This document shows, in pieces, positions 43,348 to 52,881 of a DNA stretch of 64,000 nt (the stretch's first letter is position 1; every line of letters begins with the position of its first letter). Under the pieces are notes generated by a model. It made no database searches, was not told the origin of the DNA, and saw only the letters and a list, made by a program, of their open reading frames with translations. Made by a program: the position numbers and the translations under genes. The stretch comes from Flavobacterium caseinilyticum (GTDB lineage Bacteria > Bacteroidota > Bacteroidia > Flavobacteriales > Flavobacteriaceae), in NCBI RefSeq assembly GCF_004349085.1, contig NZ_SMFM01000007.1, forward strand, positions 1-64,000. The letters are read 5' to 3'.

Positions 43348-43440
43348 TATCGTTTTGTTCTAAAAACAAATGTAGTTTTAAAAAAATTAAAAGCACTTTT
43401 TTAAAACTACAAATGGGTACGGTTTTGAAAATTAATTTCT

Positions 43441-44310
43441 CTATCCTAAAGCAATTTTTTCTAATGTATACGCAATCAATTCATCAACTGCTTTGTATGG
43501 ATCTTCGCTAAAAGTTCCCGAAGCACGATTCGCAATGATAGCGTTAAGTGATAATGCATTGTGTCCTAAAAGTGCCGAAAGTCCATAAATTGCTGCGGTT
43601 TCCATCTCTAAATTTGTAATTTGGTTGTCACCAAATATAAAATTATCCATTTTAGAATTCAATTCTTCATCTTGAATATTCAAACGCAACACGCGACCTT
43701 GTGGACCGTAAAAGCCACCTGCAGTTGCGGTAATTCCTTTGTGCATTTTGTCGCTTTCAATTATTTTTTCCAGTTTTTCGGAACAAGCAATTACGTATGG
43801 TTTTCCTTTTTTTAAATCCCAATTGGTGTGTTTCACAAAAGCATCTTCCATCTCCAGATTCGAAACTTCGTCAATCAAATAGGAGCGGAGCATGTTATCC
43901 AATCCTAATCCGAATTTTGATAGTACAAAACTGTCCACAGGAATATCCGCTTGCAAAGAACCCGAAGTTCCAATTCGGATAATGTTTAAAGAAATCAGCT
44001 TTTCTTTTGGTTTGCGGGTTTCCAAATCGATATTGACCAATGCATCCAGTTCGTTGATGACGATATCAATATTGTCAGGACCAATTCCTGTAGACATTAC
44101 TGTAATTCGTTTGCCTTTGAAAATACCGGTTTGGGTCTTGAATTCTCTTTTTTGAGTCGAAAATTCAATGCTGTCAAAAAACTGTGTAATTTTTTCCACA
44201 CGATTTTGATCTCCAACAAAGATGATGTCGTGTGCAATATGTTCTGGTTTTAAATTCAAATGGTAAACGCTACCGTCTGGATTTAATATTAATTCTGATG
44301 ATTGTATCAT
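43441..44310 (-). CDS. Uridine phosphorylase-like nucleoside phosphorylase
   Basis: 289 aa. VGDQNRVEKITQFFDS, MSTGIGPDNIDIVINELDAL, IIRIGTSGSLQADIPVDSF (phosphate-binding loop with GTSG) and NLEMETAAIYGLSALLG are family landmarks, and place it in the nucleoside phosphorylase superfamily, nearest to uridine phosphorylase. It should cleave a nucleoside with phosphate to base and ribose-1-phosphate in the cytosol. Substrate assignment to uridine versus others is by eye. Confidence 0.85.
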   Translation of the reverse strand: MIQSSELILNPDGSVYHLNLKPEHIAHDIIFVGDQNRVEKITQFFDSIEFSTQKREFKTQTGIFKGKRITVMSTGIGPDNIDIVINELDALVNIDLETRKPKEKLISLNIIRIGTSGSLQADIPVDSFVLSKFGLGLDNMLRSYLIDEVSNLEMEDAFVKHTNWDLKKGKPYVIACSEKLEKIIESDKMHKGITATAGGFYGPQGRVLRLNIQDEELNSKMDNFIFGDNQITNLEMETAAIYGLSALLGHNALSLNAIIANRASGTFSEDPYKAVDELIAYTLEKIALG

Positions 44311-44384
44311 TGTTTTTTTTGTTTAATGTTTAAGGTTTAAAGTTGCTCAACTGAATACTAATAGCTAAAAACTGATCACTTTTT

Positions 44385-44714
44385 CTAACCTCCAACTCGT
44401 TTTACTTTAAAGCCTTTTTCTTTTAAAATAGTCATTATTTTATCGCGATAATCGCCTTGAATAATGATAGAATCATCTTTAAAAGTTCCGCCAACACTCA
44501 ATTTGGTTTTGATTTCCTTGGCAAGAATTTTAAAATCGGCGTCGGTTCCTTCATAACCTTCAATTATAGTGGTCGCTTTTCCTTTTCGCTTTTCGAATTT
44601 GCAAATCATAGGCTCTTTTTGAACGTATAATTCGTGTGCCTCTTCTATAATTTGCTCTTCAGGCGATGGTTCGTGATCTGGAAAAAGGTTTTTTAACTGG
44701 TCTTGTAAGTCCAT
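44385..44714 (-). CDS. SUI1/YciH-family translation factor
   Basis: 109 aa from MDLQDQ at 44714; an ATG 30 bp further upstream gives a Lys/Ile-rich extra stretch and was rejected. KGKATTIIEGYEGTDADFKI and VGGTFKDDSIIIQGDYRDKI are the eIF1/SUI1 core. It ends VKRVGG. Such proteins help monitor initiation codon choice on the ribosome, though in bacteria the role is mild. Confidence 0.9.
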   Translation of the reverse strand: MDLQDQLKNLFPDHEPSPEEQIIEEAHELYVQKEPMICKFEKRKGKATTIIEGYEGTDADFKILAKEIKTKLSVGGTFKDDSIIIQGDYRDKIMTILKEKGFKVKRVGG

Positions 44715-44729
44715 AATTTTATATATTTT

Positions 44730-45202
44730 GAACGCGGATAACACGGATTTTACGGATTAACGCGGATTTTTTATTTTCTATTATTTTGATATACTTTTCT
44801 AATAAATTCTGGTTTTTTACCAAAGTTAAGAAGCAATCCTACTTCGCATGGAGTAGATTTCAAATAATTGATTAATTGAAATTCATTTGCTTCCACTAAA
44901 TAATCCTGAGCCTTTAATTCTAAAATCACTAAATCATTTACAATAATATCGGCAAAGTAATCACCAACTTCAATTTCTTTATAATAAACTTTAATTTTTT
45001 TCTGTGCTTCAACATGAAAACCATTTGCTTTAAGCTCATAATACAATGCATTTTGATATACTCTTTCGAGAAAATCATATCCTAATTCATTATAGACTTC
45101 AAAAAATATCTTTATTATTGACTATGTTAATTCTTGATGTAAAATGCTACTCATAAATAATTATATCAGTGTAAATCTGTGAAATCTGCGTTATCCGCGT
45201 TC
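44730..45202. mobile_element. Putative MITE-like unit bounded by 32-bp inverted repeats
   Basis: The left end 44730-44761 (GAACGCGGATAAC then ACGGATTTTACGG) and the reverse complement of 45171-45202 (GAACGCGGATAAC then GCAGATTTCACAG) match at 27 of 32 bases. They enclose a broken GxxExxY gene. No transposase is inside, so the unit would depend on help in trans. Similar AACGCGGAT-type repeats around GxxExxY genes are, to my recollection, widespread in bacteria. Confidence 0.6.
44771..45154 (-). pseudogene. GxxExxY-family gene interrupted by an in-frame stop
   Basis: The frame from ATG 45154 reads MSSILHQELT, then TAG at 45122-45124, then continues in frame through SIIKIFFEVYNELGYDFLER and VYQNALYYELKANGFHVEAQ to 44771. 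The GYDFLERVY segment is the family signature, and later residues (KIKVYYKEIEVGDYFADIIV, then LILELKA) include the expected ELKA nuclease-like stretch. With the stop, only a 91-codon 3' part has a start of its own. The GxxExxY proteins have a PD-(D/E)xK-like fold and unknown role. Confidence 0.75.
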
Positions 45203-45219
45203 CAATTCTATAAAAGCAA

Positions 45220-45247
45220 AAAGACATCAAGCGAACTCGATGTCTTT
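45220..45247 (-). terminator. Terminator of the oxygenase gene
   Basis: The 9-bp stem AAAGACATC/GATGTCTTT with a 10-nt loop, read on the minus strand, is followed by a T-rich stretch. It sits 20 bp after the end of the leftward oxygenase gene. Confidence 0.75.
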
Positions 45248-45267
45248 CTTGAACTATTTATTAAGAA

Positions 45268-46218
45268 TTATTTTTTAATAAGCCCTAAATCTACTAAACG
45301 CTCGTATAAATAAGCTCCTGCGGTAATATCTTCGAATTGTTTTGGATGTTCTGCATCAATACAGTTTTCCAAACAATCCAATTTCATATCACTCACCGGA
45401 TGCATAAAAAACGGAATAGAATAACGTGAAGTTCCCCATAATTCTCTTGGTGGGTTTACCACTTGGTGAATCGTAGATTTCAATTTGTTATTCGTATGAC
45501 GCGACAACATATCACCCACATTAATTACTAATTCATCTTGTTCAGCAATGGCATCAATCCATTCTCCGTTATGATTTTGCACTTGCAAACCTTTTCCTTG
45601 CGCACCCATCAACAAAGTAATCAAATTGATATCACCGTGAGCAGCAGCACGAATTGCGTTTGCCGGTTCAGATGTGATTGGTGGGTAATGAATAGGTCTT
45701 AAGATTGAATTTCCGTCTTTGGCATACTTGTCAAAATAAAATTCATCCAAACCGAGGTGCAAAGCCAAAGCTCTTAAAACATAAACTCCTGTTTTTTCAA
45801 GCATTTGGTAGGCTTCTTTACCTACCACATTAAAACGGGGAAGTTCTTTAACTTCAACATTCTCTGGGTACTCTGAAGCATATTTTGAATCTTCAGACAC
45901 ATATTGTCCAAAATGCCAAAACTCCTTCAAATCACCTTCTTTTCTGCCTTTGGCATGTTCTGTTCCAAAAGAAACATAGCCTCTTTGTCCGCCAATTCCA
46001 GGGATTTCGTAACTGTGTTTTGTTTCTAAAGGTAAAGCGAAAAAATTTCTGATTTCACCATACAATTCATCAACCAACTGGTCGTTTAAAAAATGCCCTT
46101 TGAGTGCTACGAAGCCAATATCTTCAAATGCACTTCCGATTTCATTTACAAATTTTTGTTTACGTTTCGGGTCGTCCGAAAGGAAATCACGCAAGTCAAC
46201 ACTAGGAATGTTTTGCAT
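45268..46218 (-). CDS. Isopenicillin N synthase-like 2OG-Fe(II) oxygenase
   Basis: 316 aa. The iron-binding HxD...H triad is visible as AAHGDINLITLL (H, D) and KSTIHQVVNPP (H), followed by RYSIPFFMHP carrying the RxS motif that binds 2-oxoglutarate. The N-terminal VDLRDFLSDDPKRKQKFVNE resembles the DIOX_N domain. It is an oxidoreductase with unknown small-molecule substrate. Common in Flavobacteria as a single gene. It is divergent from the E1 gene at 46389. Confidence 0.9.
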   Translation of the reverse strand: MQNIPSVDLRDFLSDDPKRKQKFVNEIGSAFEDIGFVALKGHFLNDQLVDELYGEIRNFFALPLETKHSYEIPGIGGQRGYVSFGTEHAKGRKEGDLKEFWHFGQYVSEDSKYASEYPENVEVKELPRFNVVGKEAYQMLEKTGVYVLRALALHLGLDEFYFDKYAKDGNSILRPIHYPPITSEPANAIRAAAHGDINLITLLMGAQGKGLQVQNHNGEWIDAIAEQDELVINVGDMLSRHTNNKLKSTIHQVVNPPRELWGTSRYSIPFFMHPVSDMKLDCLENCIDAEHPKQFEDITAGAYLYERLVDLGLIKK

Positions 46219-46357
46219 ACTTTTAAATATTTTTTAATAACTTGAAGGTAAAAACCTTGCAGATACAAATGTAAAGAATAATTTTATATCTGAATTTTAA
46301 AACTTATAAAGAATGTGAAAATTTATAACAATATAATACTAAACTGTTATATTTTTT

Positions 46358-46365
46358 TATCTTTG
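46358..46365 (+). promoter_or_regulatory. -7 box of the E1 fusion gene
   Basis: TATCTTTG, a good match to TAnnTTTG, lies 23 nt before the ATG and is followed by AACC. Transcription probably starts near 46371, leaving a short leader. Confidence 0.55.
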
Positions 46366-46388
46366 AACCATACAATAAAATCGCAAAA

Positions 46389-48365
46389 ATGATCTTCGAC
46401 AGAAAAAATCTTACTGACAATCAATTATTAGATTTATATAAAAGAATACTGAAACCAAGGCTGATAGAAGAGAAAATGTTGATTCTTATTCGTCAGGGAA
46501 AAGTATCCAAATGGTTTTCTGGAATTGGTCAAGAGGCTATTTCTGTAGGTGTTACTGCGGTTTTAGATTCGGATGAGTACATTTTGCCAATGCACAGAAA
46601 CTTGGGAGTTTTTACTGGAAGAGACATTCCGCTGTACCGCCTTTTTTCGCAATGGCAAGGCAAAGCCAATGGTTTTACCAAGGGTCGCGATCGCAGTTTT
46701 CACTTTGGAACACAACAATACAAGATTATAGGAATGATTTCGCATTTAGGTCCGCAATTAGGCGTTGCTGACGGAATCGCTTTGGCCAATAAACTCAAGA
46801 AAAACGGAAAAATTACTGCAGTTTTTACTGGCGAAGGTGCTACAAGTGAAGGAGATTTTCACGAAGCGCTGAATATTGCTTCGGTTTGGGAATTGCCGGT
46901 GCTGTTTGTGATAGAAAATAACGGTTATGGACTTTCTACGCCAACCAATGAACAATACCGCTGTGAAAACCTAGCTGATAAAGGAAAAGGCTACGGAATG
47001 GAAAGTCATATAGTTGATGGAAATAATATTCTGGAAGTGTTTAATTTATTATCTGAATTGAAGGCTTCGATGAAAGAAAATCCACGTCCGGTTTTATTGG
47101 AATTTAAAACCTTCAGAATGCGAGGGCACGAAGAGGCGAGTGGGACCAAATACGTTCCACAGGAATTAATGGACATGTGGGCGATTAAAGATCCAGTAGA
47201 AAATTATAAAAAATACTTGGCAGAAAACGGAGTTCTTACCGCTGATTTTGACGCTGCTTTACATACTGAAATAAAAAAAGATATTGATGAAAGTCTGGCT
47301 ATTGCCAATGCGGAACCGGAAATTGAAGCTACTTTAAGTGAAGAGCTAAATGATGTTTATAAACCGCATGTATTTGAACACGTTAAACCTTCAGAAGAAA
47401 AAGAAAACATTCGTTTTATAGATGCGATTTCTACCAGTTTGAGACAATCAATGGAACGCCATGAAAACTCCGTAATCATGGGTCAGGATATTGCTGAATA
47501 TGGCGGTGCTTTCAAAATCACGGATGGTTTTGTCGCCCAGTTTGGCAAAGAGCGTGTCATCAATACGCCAATTTGCGAAAGTGCAGTGGTTTCGGCAGGA
47601 ATGGGATTATCAATCAATGGATACAAAGCGATTGTGGAAATGCAGTTTGCCGATTTTGTTTCCACAGGATTTAATCCCATTGTGAATTTATTAGCCAAAT
47701 CGCATTACCGCTGGTTAGAAAAAGCCGATGTTGTAGTTCGAATGCCTTGTGGTGGAGGAACTCAAGCGGGGCCTTTTCACTCGCAAACCAATGAAGCTTG
47801 GTTTACTAAAACTCCGGGATTAAAAGTGGTTTATCCGGCATTTCCTTATGATGCCAAAGGATTATTGAATACTTCTATAAACGATCCAAATCCTGTTTTG
47901 TTTTTTGAGCACAAGCAATTGTACAGAAGCGTGTACCAGGATGTACCTAAAGACTATTACACGATTCCACTAGGAAAAGCGGCTTTGTTGAAAGAAGGAG
48001 CTGATGTTACTATCATTTCGTTTGGGGCAGCAGTGCATTGGGCTTTGGATACTTTAGCAAAAAAACCTGAAATTTCAGCTGATTTGTTGGATTTAAGAAC
48101 CTTACAGCCTTTGGATACTGAAGCTATTTTTACATCGGTAAAGAAAACAGGAAGAGTAATTATTTATCAGGAAGACAGTATGTTTGGAGGAATTGCCAGC
48201 GATATATCGGCAATGATAATGGAGAATTGTTTCAAATACCTTGATGCGCCAGTAAAAAGAGTGGCAAGTTTAGACAGTCCAATTCCTTTTACAAAAGCTT
48301 TGGAAGATCAATATTTGCCAAAAGGCAGGTTTGAAAATGAATTAAATCTGCTTTTGGCATATTAA
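46389..48365 (+). CDS. Fused alpha/beta 2-oxoacid dehydrogenase E1
   Basis: 658 aa. Residues 1-about 310 are the E1 alpha half with the ThDP-binding TGEGATSEGDFHEALNIASV and ENNGYGLSTPT; residues about 335-658 are the beta half (DAISTSLRQSMERHENSVIM, GMGLSINGYKAIVEMQFADF and FVSTGFNPIVNL). The fusion of both subunits in one chain is typical of Bacteroidota branched-chain (2-oxoisovalerate) dehydrogenases. It decarboxylates branched-chain 2-oxoacids for branched fatty acid synthesis. The lipoyl E2 and E3 genes are not adjacent. Confidence 0.92.
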   Translation: MIFDRKNLTDNQLLDLYKRILKPRLIEEKMLILIRQGKVSKWFSGIGQEAISVGVTAVLDSDEYILPMHRNLGVFTGRDIPLYRLFSQWQGKANGFTKGRDRSFHFGTQQYKIIGMISHLGPQLGVADGIALANKLKKNGKITAVFTGEGATSEGDFHEALNIASVWELPVLFVIENNGYGLSTPTNEQYRCENLADKGKGYGMESHIVDGNNILEVFNLLSELKASMKENPRPVLLEFKTFRMRGHEEASGTKYVPQELMDMWAIKDPVENYKKYLAENGVLTADFDAALHTEIKKDIDESLAIANAEPEIEATLSEELNDVYKPHVFEHVKPSEEKENIRFIDAISTSLRQSMERHENSVIMGQDIAEYGGAFKITDGFVAQFGKERVINTPICESAVVSAGMGLSINGYKAIVEMQFADFVSTGFNPIVNLLAKSHYRWLEKADVVVRMPCGGGTQAGPFHSQTNEAWFTKTPGLKVVYPAFPYDAKGLLNTSINDPNPVLFFEHKQLYRSVYQDVPKDYYTIPLGKAALLKEGADVTIISFGAAVHWALDTLAKKPEISADLLDLRTLQPLDTEAIFTSVKKTGRVIIYQEDSMFGGIASDISAMIMENCFKYLDAPVKRVASLDSPIPFTKALEDQYLPKGRFENELNLLLAY

Positions 48366-48406
48366 AGTCTTGAATTTATAATTAGCTTATTTTCAGTATG
48401 TAAATC

Positions 48407-48523
48407 CTAAAAATAACCTAATATCCAATAGATTATTATAAATAAAATAATTGTACCAAAGCAGCCACCGCCCAATTTTTTGGCGCCATATCCTGCTATT
48501 ATTGTTTTGAAAAATCCGTTCAT
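48407..48523 (-). CDS. Small membrane protein
   Basis: 38 aa from the ATG at 48523; a longer frame to 48616 adds 31 residues without supporting features. MNGFFKTIIAGYGAKKLGGG is followed by a hydrophobic helix FGTIILFIIIYWILGYF. The Gly-rich turn and single membrane helix suggest a conserved tiny membrane protein, but its role is unknown. Confidence 0.5.
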   Translation of the reverse strand: MNGFFKTIIAGYGAKKLGGGCFGTIILFIIIYWILGYF

Positions 48524-48789
48524 AAATTTTAGTTTTAAGTATTTTATAAAAGTAATAATTATTTGAACACTTGCAAATTTAAGTTCAGTTCTTACAATAT
48601 TTTTTAATTCGAGCAATTTATTCCAGGAATACAGTTTTGTAATTAACTGCGATATAAAGTGTTTTAATAATTATCTTTTCGAAAAAGGAGAAATTAGATG
48701 CCAAGAGCAAATAATGACATTGGTTCTTGGCTCAAATAACAAAATTAAATTAGTCCGAATTTAACAAAGTGTAATCAGCTAAAAAAAAA

Positions 48790-50334
48790 TTAGCGATTAC
48801 TCAATTTTGCTTTTTCTTTGATAATATCACTGATTTTTCGATTCTCTATTTTACTTTCTAACCATGAAATAATATCCAGATAAAGAAATGCTCTTTTTTC
48901 GTACGTGTTTTTTTCTAATTCGATAAAACGTTCTCTCATTTTCACAAATTCCTTTTTAATGTCACCTGGATAAATGGAATTTAAGTTTTTCAAAAACTTA
49001 ATTATTTCTTTTTGCACTTCATGCAAATCGTTCATTTTTAATAAAAATTTATAGGTATTTCTCAATTGATTTTCTAAATAATAATCATTACCCAACTCGT
49101 AATGCGCAATCAAACTCAGTAATCGGGCAAAACACATCAAATCTTCTCGCATAGAAAGATTTTTGTTGTTTATAATTTTCTCCAAGTAGAATATCGATTC
49201 AACATATTTTTCATTTCCAAAATAAATACTGGCAATTTTGTAAAAAAACATCATTTCGTGATGACCATCAAGATGGTCCGTGTGAATTTTTAATTTACTT
49301 AATACTTCGGGAATTAAGTATTCGCTTTCGGCAAAAGTACCTTCAAGAATATGGTAATTCAATTTATTATTATAGACATATAAAAATGATAAAGACGCAA
49401 TGTTGTCATTCACCGGGAAATGGGAATCTTTGATGGTATCTTCCAGCAGCTCTAAATACTTTTTAAATTTAGATTTGTACTTCAACATATATAAAGATTC
49501 TAATAAATAATGATTTCCTTTTAGGAAAAACACAGGATTTAAATGAATCATACTTGGATTATCGTAAAAAAGAGTCACCCATTTTAAAGAGTATTTATAA
49601 CAGGAAAGAAAATCCTGAACTAAAAAGCTTCTCCAAAGATTAGCATTGTAAAACCAATATTTTTCTCTAAATCCAAATTTTTTCTCATCTAATTTAGAAA
49701 TGTGTTTTTTGAAATAATCGTCTATATATTTATATTCTTCATCACTTTTTACATAACCCGTCTTTAACATTATACCATACAACTGCAGCGATAAATTAGA
49801 CAATTTGCTTGAAATCGTATTGCGATAATTCAGTTCTTTGGCTTGCACCACTAACTCATCGGCACGACCTTGAATACTTCTTGTGATATACTGTGATTCA
49901 ATAAGTTTTTCAAATTCTACAATTTCATAGGCCATGAGTTTTTCGTCATTTTCTAAAGCTAAAATCTTTGTTTTATCTAAAATTTTTAAACTCTGCTTGT
50001 ACAATCCTTTATTGTACAAAATAGTAGCAAAATCAATTTGTTCTCTCAGCTGATACCTCATATTCTGACTGGGAATATTCAAGCGAATACTGACCAAAAT
50101 TTGCTTGTACAGATAAGATTTTAGATTTGATAACTGCACTTTTTTTATAATCCCACTTTTTAAAATGAGTTTCTCATCATAGCCTTCTGATTTGTCCAAA
50201 ATATTAAATAATTCAATGAATTTTGTATTGGAACTGGTTTCCAATCGGCTTGCAAAAATCTTGAATTGTCTTTTTTCAGATTTTGAAAGGGATTTTATCA
50301 ATACAAACAAGAAATCTTTTTGATGGTTAGCCAT
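48790..50334 (-). CDS. Large helical hypothetical protein
   Basis: 514 aa, entirely helical with many aromatic/Lys-rich helices and no signal peptide. It begins ANHQKDFLFVLIKSLSKSEK after the Met, and repeated helix pairs such as LYKQSLKILDKTKILALEND suggest a TPR-like solenoid. No catalytic motif is visible. It is divergent from leuA, without an obvious functional link. Function unknown. Confidence 0.75.
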   Translation of the reverse strand: MANHQKDFLFVLIKSLSKSEKRQFKIFASRLETSSNTKFIELFNILDKSEGYDEKLILKSGIIKKVQLSNLKSYLYKQILVSIRLNIPSQNMRYQLREQIDFATILYNKGLYKQSLKILDKTKILALENDEKLMAYEIVEFEKLIESQYITRSIQGRADELVVQAKELNYRNTISSKLSNLSLQLYGIMLKTGYVKSDEEYKYIDDYFKKHISKLDEKKFGFREKYWFYNANLWRSFLVQDFLSCYKYSLKWVTLFYDNPSMIHLNPVFFLKGNHYLLESLYMLKYKSKFKKYLELLEDTIKDSHFPVNDNIASLSFLYVYNNKLNYHILEGTFAESEYLIPEVLSKLKIHTDHLDGHHEMMFFYKIASIYFGNEKYVESIFYLEKIINNKNLSMREDLMCFARLLSLIAHYELGNDYYLENQLRNTYKFLLKMNDLHEVQKEIIKFLKNLNSIYPGDIKKEFVKMRERFIELEKNTYEKRAFLYLDIISWLESKIENRKISDIIKEKAKLSNR

Positions 50335-50425
50335 TGTAAAATTTAGAAGTGTAATACGTTGTAAATAAGTCGATTAAGTATTATTTAGTTCTTTTATGAG
50401 CAGTATATTTGATTAAAATGCATTT

Positions 50426-50454
50426 TTTGTATAAACTCTTGAAATCTATTTTTG
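50426..50454 (+). promoter_or_regulatory. Promoter of the leu/ilv operon
   Basis: A -33 TTTG at 50426-50429 and a -7 box TATTTTTG at 50447-50454 are separated by 17 nt, a good match to the Bacteroidota promoter. A second -7-like box TATATTTG at 50404-50411 could be an alternative. The leader to the ATG at 50484 would be about 25 nt. Confidence 0.5.
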
Positions 50455-50483
50455 CTATCAAGATGTGAAATTACATTAAATAA

Positions 50484-51665
50484 ATGAAAATGGATAGGGA
50501 GAAAGTTCAAATTTTTGATACTACGTTGCGAGATGGTGAACAAGTACCAGGATGTAAATTAGACACTGGTCAGAAACTTATTATAGCAAATCGATTAGAT
50601 CAAATGGGTGTAGATATTATAGAAGCCGGTTTTCCTGTCTCTAGTCCTGGTGATTTTTTATCTGTTGTAGAAATAAGCAAAATTGTAAAGAACGCAATAG
50701 TTTGTGGATTGACCAGAGCAGTAAAAAACGATATCGATGTTGCAGCTCAAGCTTTAAAATATGCAAAGAGACCGCGTATTCACACTGGTATCGGAACTTC
50801 AGATTCTCATATAATTTATAAGCTAAACACAACTAGGAAAGATATTATTGAAAGAGCAAAATATGCTGTTTCTTATGCTAAATCTTTTGTAGAAGACGTC
50901 GAGTTTTACGCCGAAGATGCCGGAAGAACCGATAATGAATTCTTGGCAAAAGTATGTGAGGAAGCAATAAAATCAGGTGCTACGGTACTAAATATTCCTG
51001 ATACAACGGGGTATTGTTTGCCGGAAGAATACGGTGCAAAAATTAAATATTTAAAAGAAAACGTCAAAGGAATTGATAACGTAATCCTGTCTTGCCATTG
51101 TCATAATGATCTAGGAATGGCTACTGCCAATTCTATTGCCGGAGCGGTACATGGAGCCCGACAAATAGAATGTACTATTAATGGCGTAGGCGAAAGAGCA
51201 GGAAACACGGCACTTGAAGAAGTCGTTATGATTTTCAAACAACATCCCTATTTAAATTTATATACAGATATTAATTCAAAGCAATTAAGCGAAATGAGTC
51301 GGTTGGTTTCAGAAAGTATGGGCATGATGGTGCAACCCAATAAGGCGATTGTAGGCGCTAATGCCTTTGCGCACAGTTCCGGTATTCATCAGGATGGCGT
51401 TATAAAAAACAGATCAACTTACGAAATTATGGATCCGTTGGATGTGGGTGTAAATGAATCTTCAATCGTTCTTACGGCCAGAAGCGGCAGAGCAGCATTA
51501 GCTTACAGAGCAAAAAAAGTAGGTTATGAACTTACAAAAGTACAATTAGATATCGTTTATGTGGAGTTTCTAAAATTCGCAGATATCAAAAAAGAAGTAG
51601 TCAATGACGATATTCATCAAATTATAGAATGTTGCAAAATACAGAGTGAATTAATTAGAAGTTAA
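50484..51665 (+). CDS. leuA: 2-isopropylmalate synthase, short form
   Basis: 393 aa. [13 protein letters not shown] near the start and [19 protein letters not shown] (HxH metal site), with [16 protein letters not shown], define the HMGL-like synthase family. The length stops short of the C-terminal LeuA dimerisation/regulatory domain of about 130 residues, as in many Bacteroidota LeuA proteins. It condenses acetyl-CoA with 2-oxoisovalerate, the first step of leucine synthesis. It opens the leuA-leuB-ilvD-ilvB-ilvN-ilvC operon. Lack of the regulatory domain suggests weak or no leucine feedback. A homocitrate/citramalate synthase role is a less likely alternative. Confidence 0.9.
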   Translation: MKMDREKVQIFDTTLRDGEQVPGCKLDTGQKLIIANRLDQMGVDIIEAGFPVSSPGDFLSVVEISKIVKNAIVCGLTRAVKNDIDVAAQALKYAKRPRIHTGIGTSDSHIIYKLNTTRKDIIERAKYAVSYAKSFVEDVEFYAEDAGRTDNEFLAKVCEEAIKSGATVLNIPDTTGYCLPEEYGAKIKYLKENVKGIDNVILSCHCHNDLGMATANSIAGAVHGARQIECTINGVGERAGNTALEEVVMIFKQHPYLNLYTDINSKQLSEMSRLVSESMGMMVQPNKAIVGANAFAHSSGIHQDGVIKNRSTYEIMDPLDVGVNESSIVLTARSGRAALAYRAKKVGYELTKVQLDIVYVEFLKFADIKKEVVNDDIHQIIECCKIQSELIRS

Positions 51666-51714
51666 ATATATATTTTGGTTTAACAATTACCAGACAATTA
51701 AAAAAATCAAACAC

Positions 51715-52830
51715 ATGAACTTAAAAATAGCATTATTGGCAGGAGACGGAATAGGACCGGAGGTAATTTTACAAGCGAAAAAAGCATTATACGCCATTGG
51801 TGTCGTTTATGACCATGAGTTTGTTTTTGAAGATGCCTTTGTTGGCGCTATTGCCATTGAAAAAACAGGAAATCCGCTTCCCGAACAAACACTGAATCTT
51901 TGCCTTAATACCGATGCTGTTTTATTTGGTGCAATCGGTGATCCGAAATATGATAACGATCCGGATTCCAAAGTCCGTCCCGAACAAGGTTTGTTAAAAT
52001 TGAGAAAAGAATTAGGTCTTTTTGCAAATATCCGGCCTATAAAACCATACGATTCATTATTAGATTCTTCCCCTTTAAAAAGAAAAATAATTGAGGGCGC
52101 TGACTTCATTATTTTTAGAGAGCTGACAGGCGGAGTCTATTTTGGCGAAAAAAAATTAAATGAGGCGGGAACATTTGCATCGGACTTGTGTGAATATTCA
52201 GAAGAAGAAATTTCCCGTATCACCCACCTTGCATTTAAAAGTGCCCAAAAAAGAAGGAAAAAAGTAACCCTGGTGGATAAAGCTAACGTTCTTGAAACAT
52301 CCAGATTATGGAGGAAAGTCGTAAAAAAAGTTGCTGAGGATTACCCGGAGGTAATTTTAGATTTCCTTTTTGTTGATAACGCAGCAATGCAAATCATTCT
52401 CAATCCAAAACAATTTGATGTGATTTTAACCGAGAATTTATTTGGGGATATATTATCTGATGAAGCCAGTGTAATTACAGGATCTATTGGCTTATTGGCA
52501 TCCGCATCTTTGGGTCATACTAACGCACTTTTCGAGCCTATACATGGTTCTTACCCACAAGCTACAGGAAAAAATATAGCAAATCCTATTGCGTCAATAT
52601 TATCTGCAGCAATGTTATTAGAACATTTTGGACTTCATAAAGAGGCTAAAAAAGTATATGAAGCAGTGGAAAAAGCTATCGAAGATAATGCGGTTACTGT
52701 TGATTTGAAATCGGATTCAAAATTTGGAACCAATGAAGTCGGTGATTTTATTGCGAATTTCATATTAAATAAGGATGATTTATATTTTAAAATTGATAAT
52801 GTAAAAATAGGACAGTCGACGATTGTATAG
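51715..52830 (+). CDS. leuB: 3-isopropylmalate dehydrogenase
   Basis: 371 aa. LLAGDGIGPEVILQAKKAL, then RELTGGVYFGEKK, DVILTENLFGDILSDEASVI and EPIHGSYPQATGKNIANP are the landmarks of the isocitrate/isopropylmalate dehydrogenase family. It oxidises 3-isopropylmalate with NAD+ in leucine synthesis. It follows leuA by 49 bp in the operon; leuC and leuD are not in the window. Confidence 0.95.
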   Translation: MNLKIALLAGDGIGPEVILQAKKALYAIGVVYDHEFVFEDAFVGAIAIEKTGNPLPEQTLNLCLNTDAVLFGAIGDPKYDNDPDSKVRPEQGLLKLRKELGLFANIRPIKPYDSLLDSSPLKRKIIEGADFIIFRELTGGVYFGEKKLNEAGTFASDLCEYSEEEISRITHLAFKSAQKRRKKVTLVDKANVLETSRLWRKVVKKVAEDYPEVILDFLFVDNAAMQIILNPKQFDVILTENLFGDILSDEASVITGSIGLLASASLGHTNALFEPIHGSYPQATGKNIANPIASILSAAMLLEHFGLHKEAKKVYEAVEKAIEDNAVTVDLKSDSKFGTNEVGDFIANFILNKDDLYFKIDNVKIGQSTIV

Positions 52831-52881
52831 CAAAAAAAGATAAAAGTAGAAACGACAAGAATAGAACCGAAACAACCAATA

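Noticed and set aside
50419..50469. Possible leucine leader peptide upstream of leuA
   Set aside because: The 16-codon frame has only a few Leu/Ile codons, overlaps the predicted promoter and no attenuator hairpin follows.
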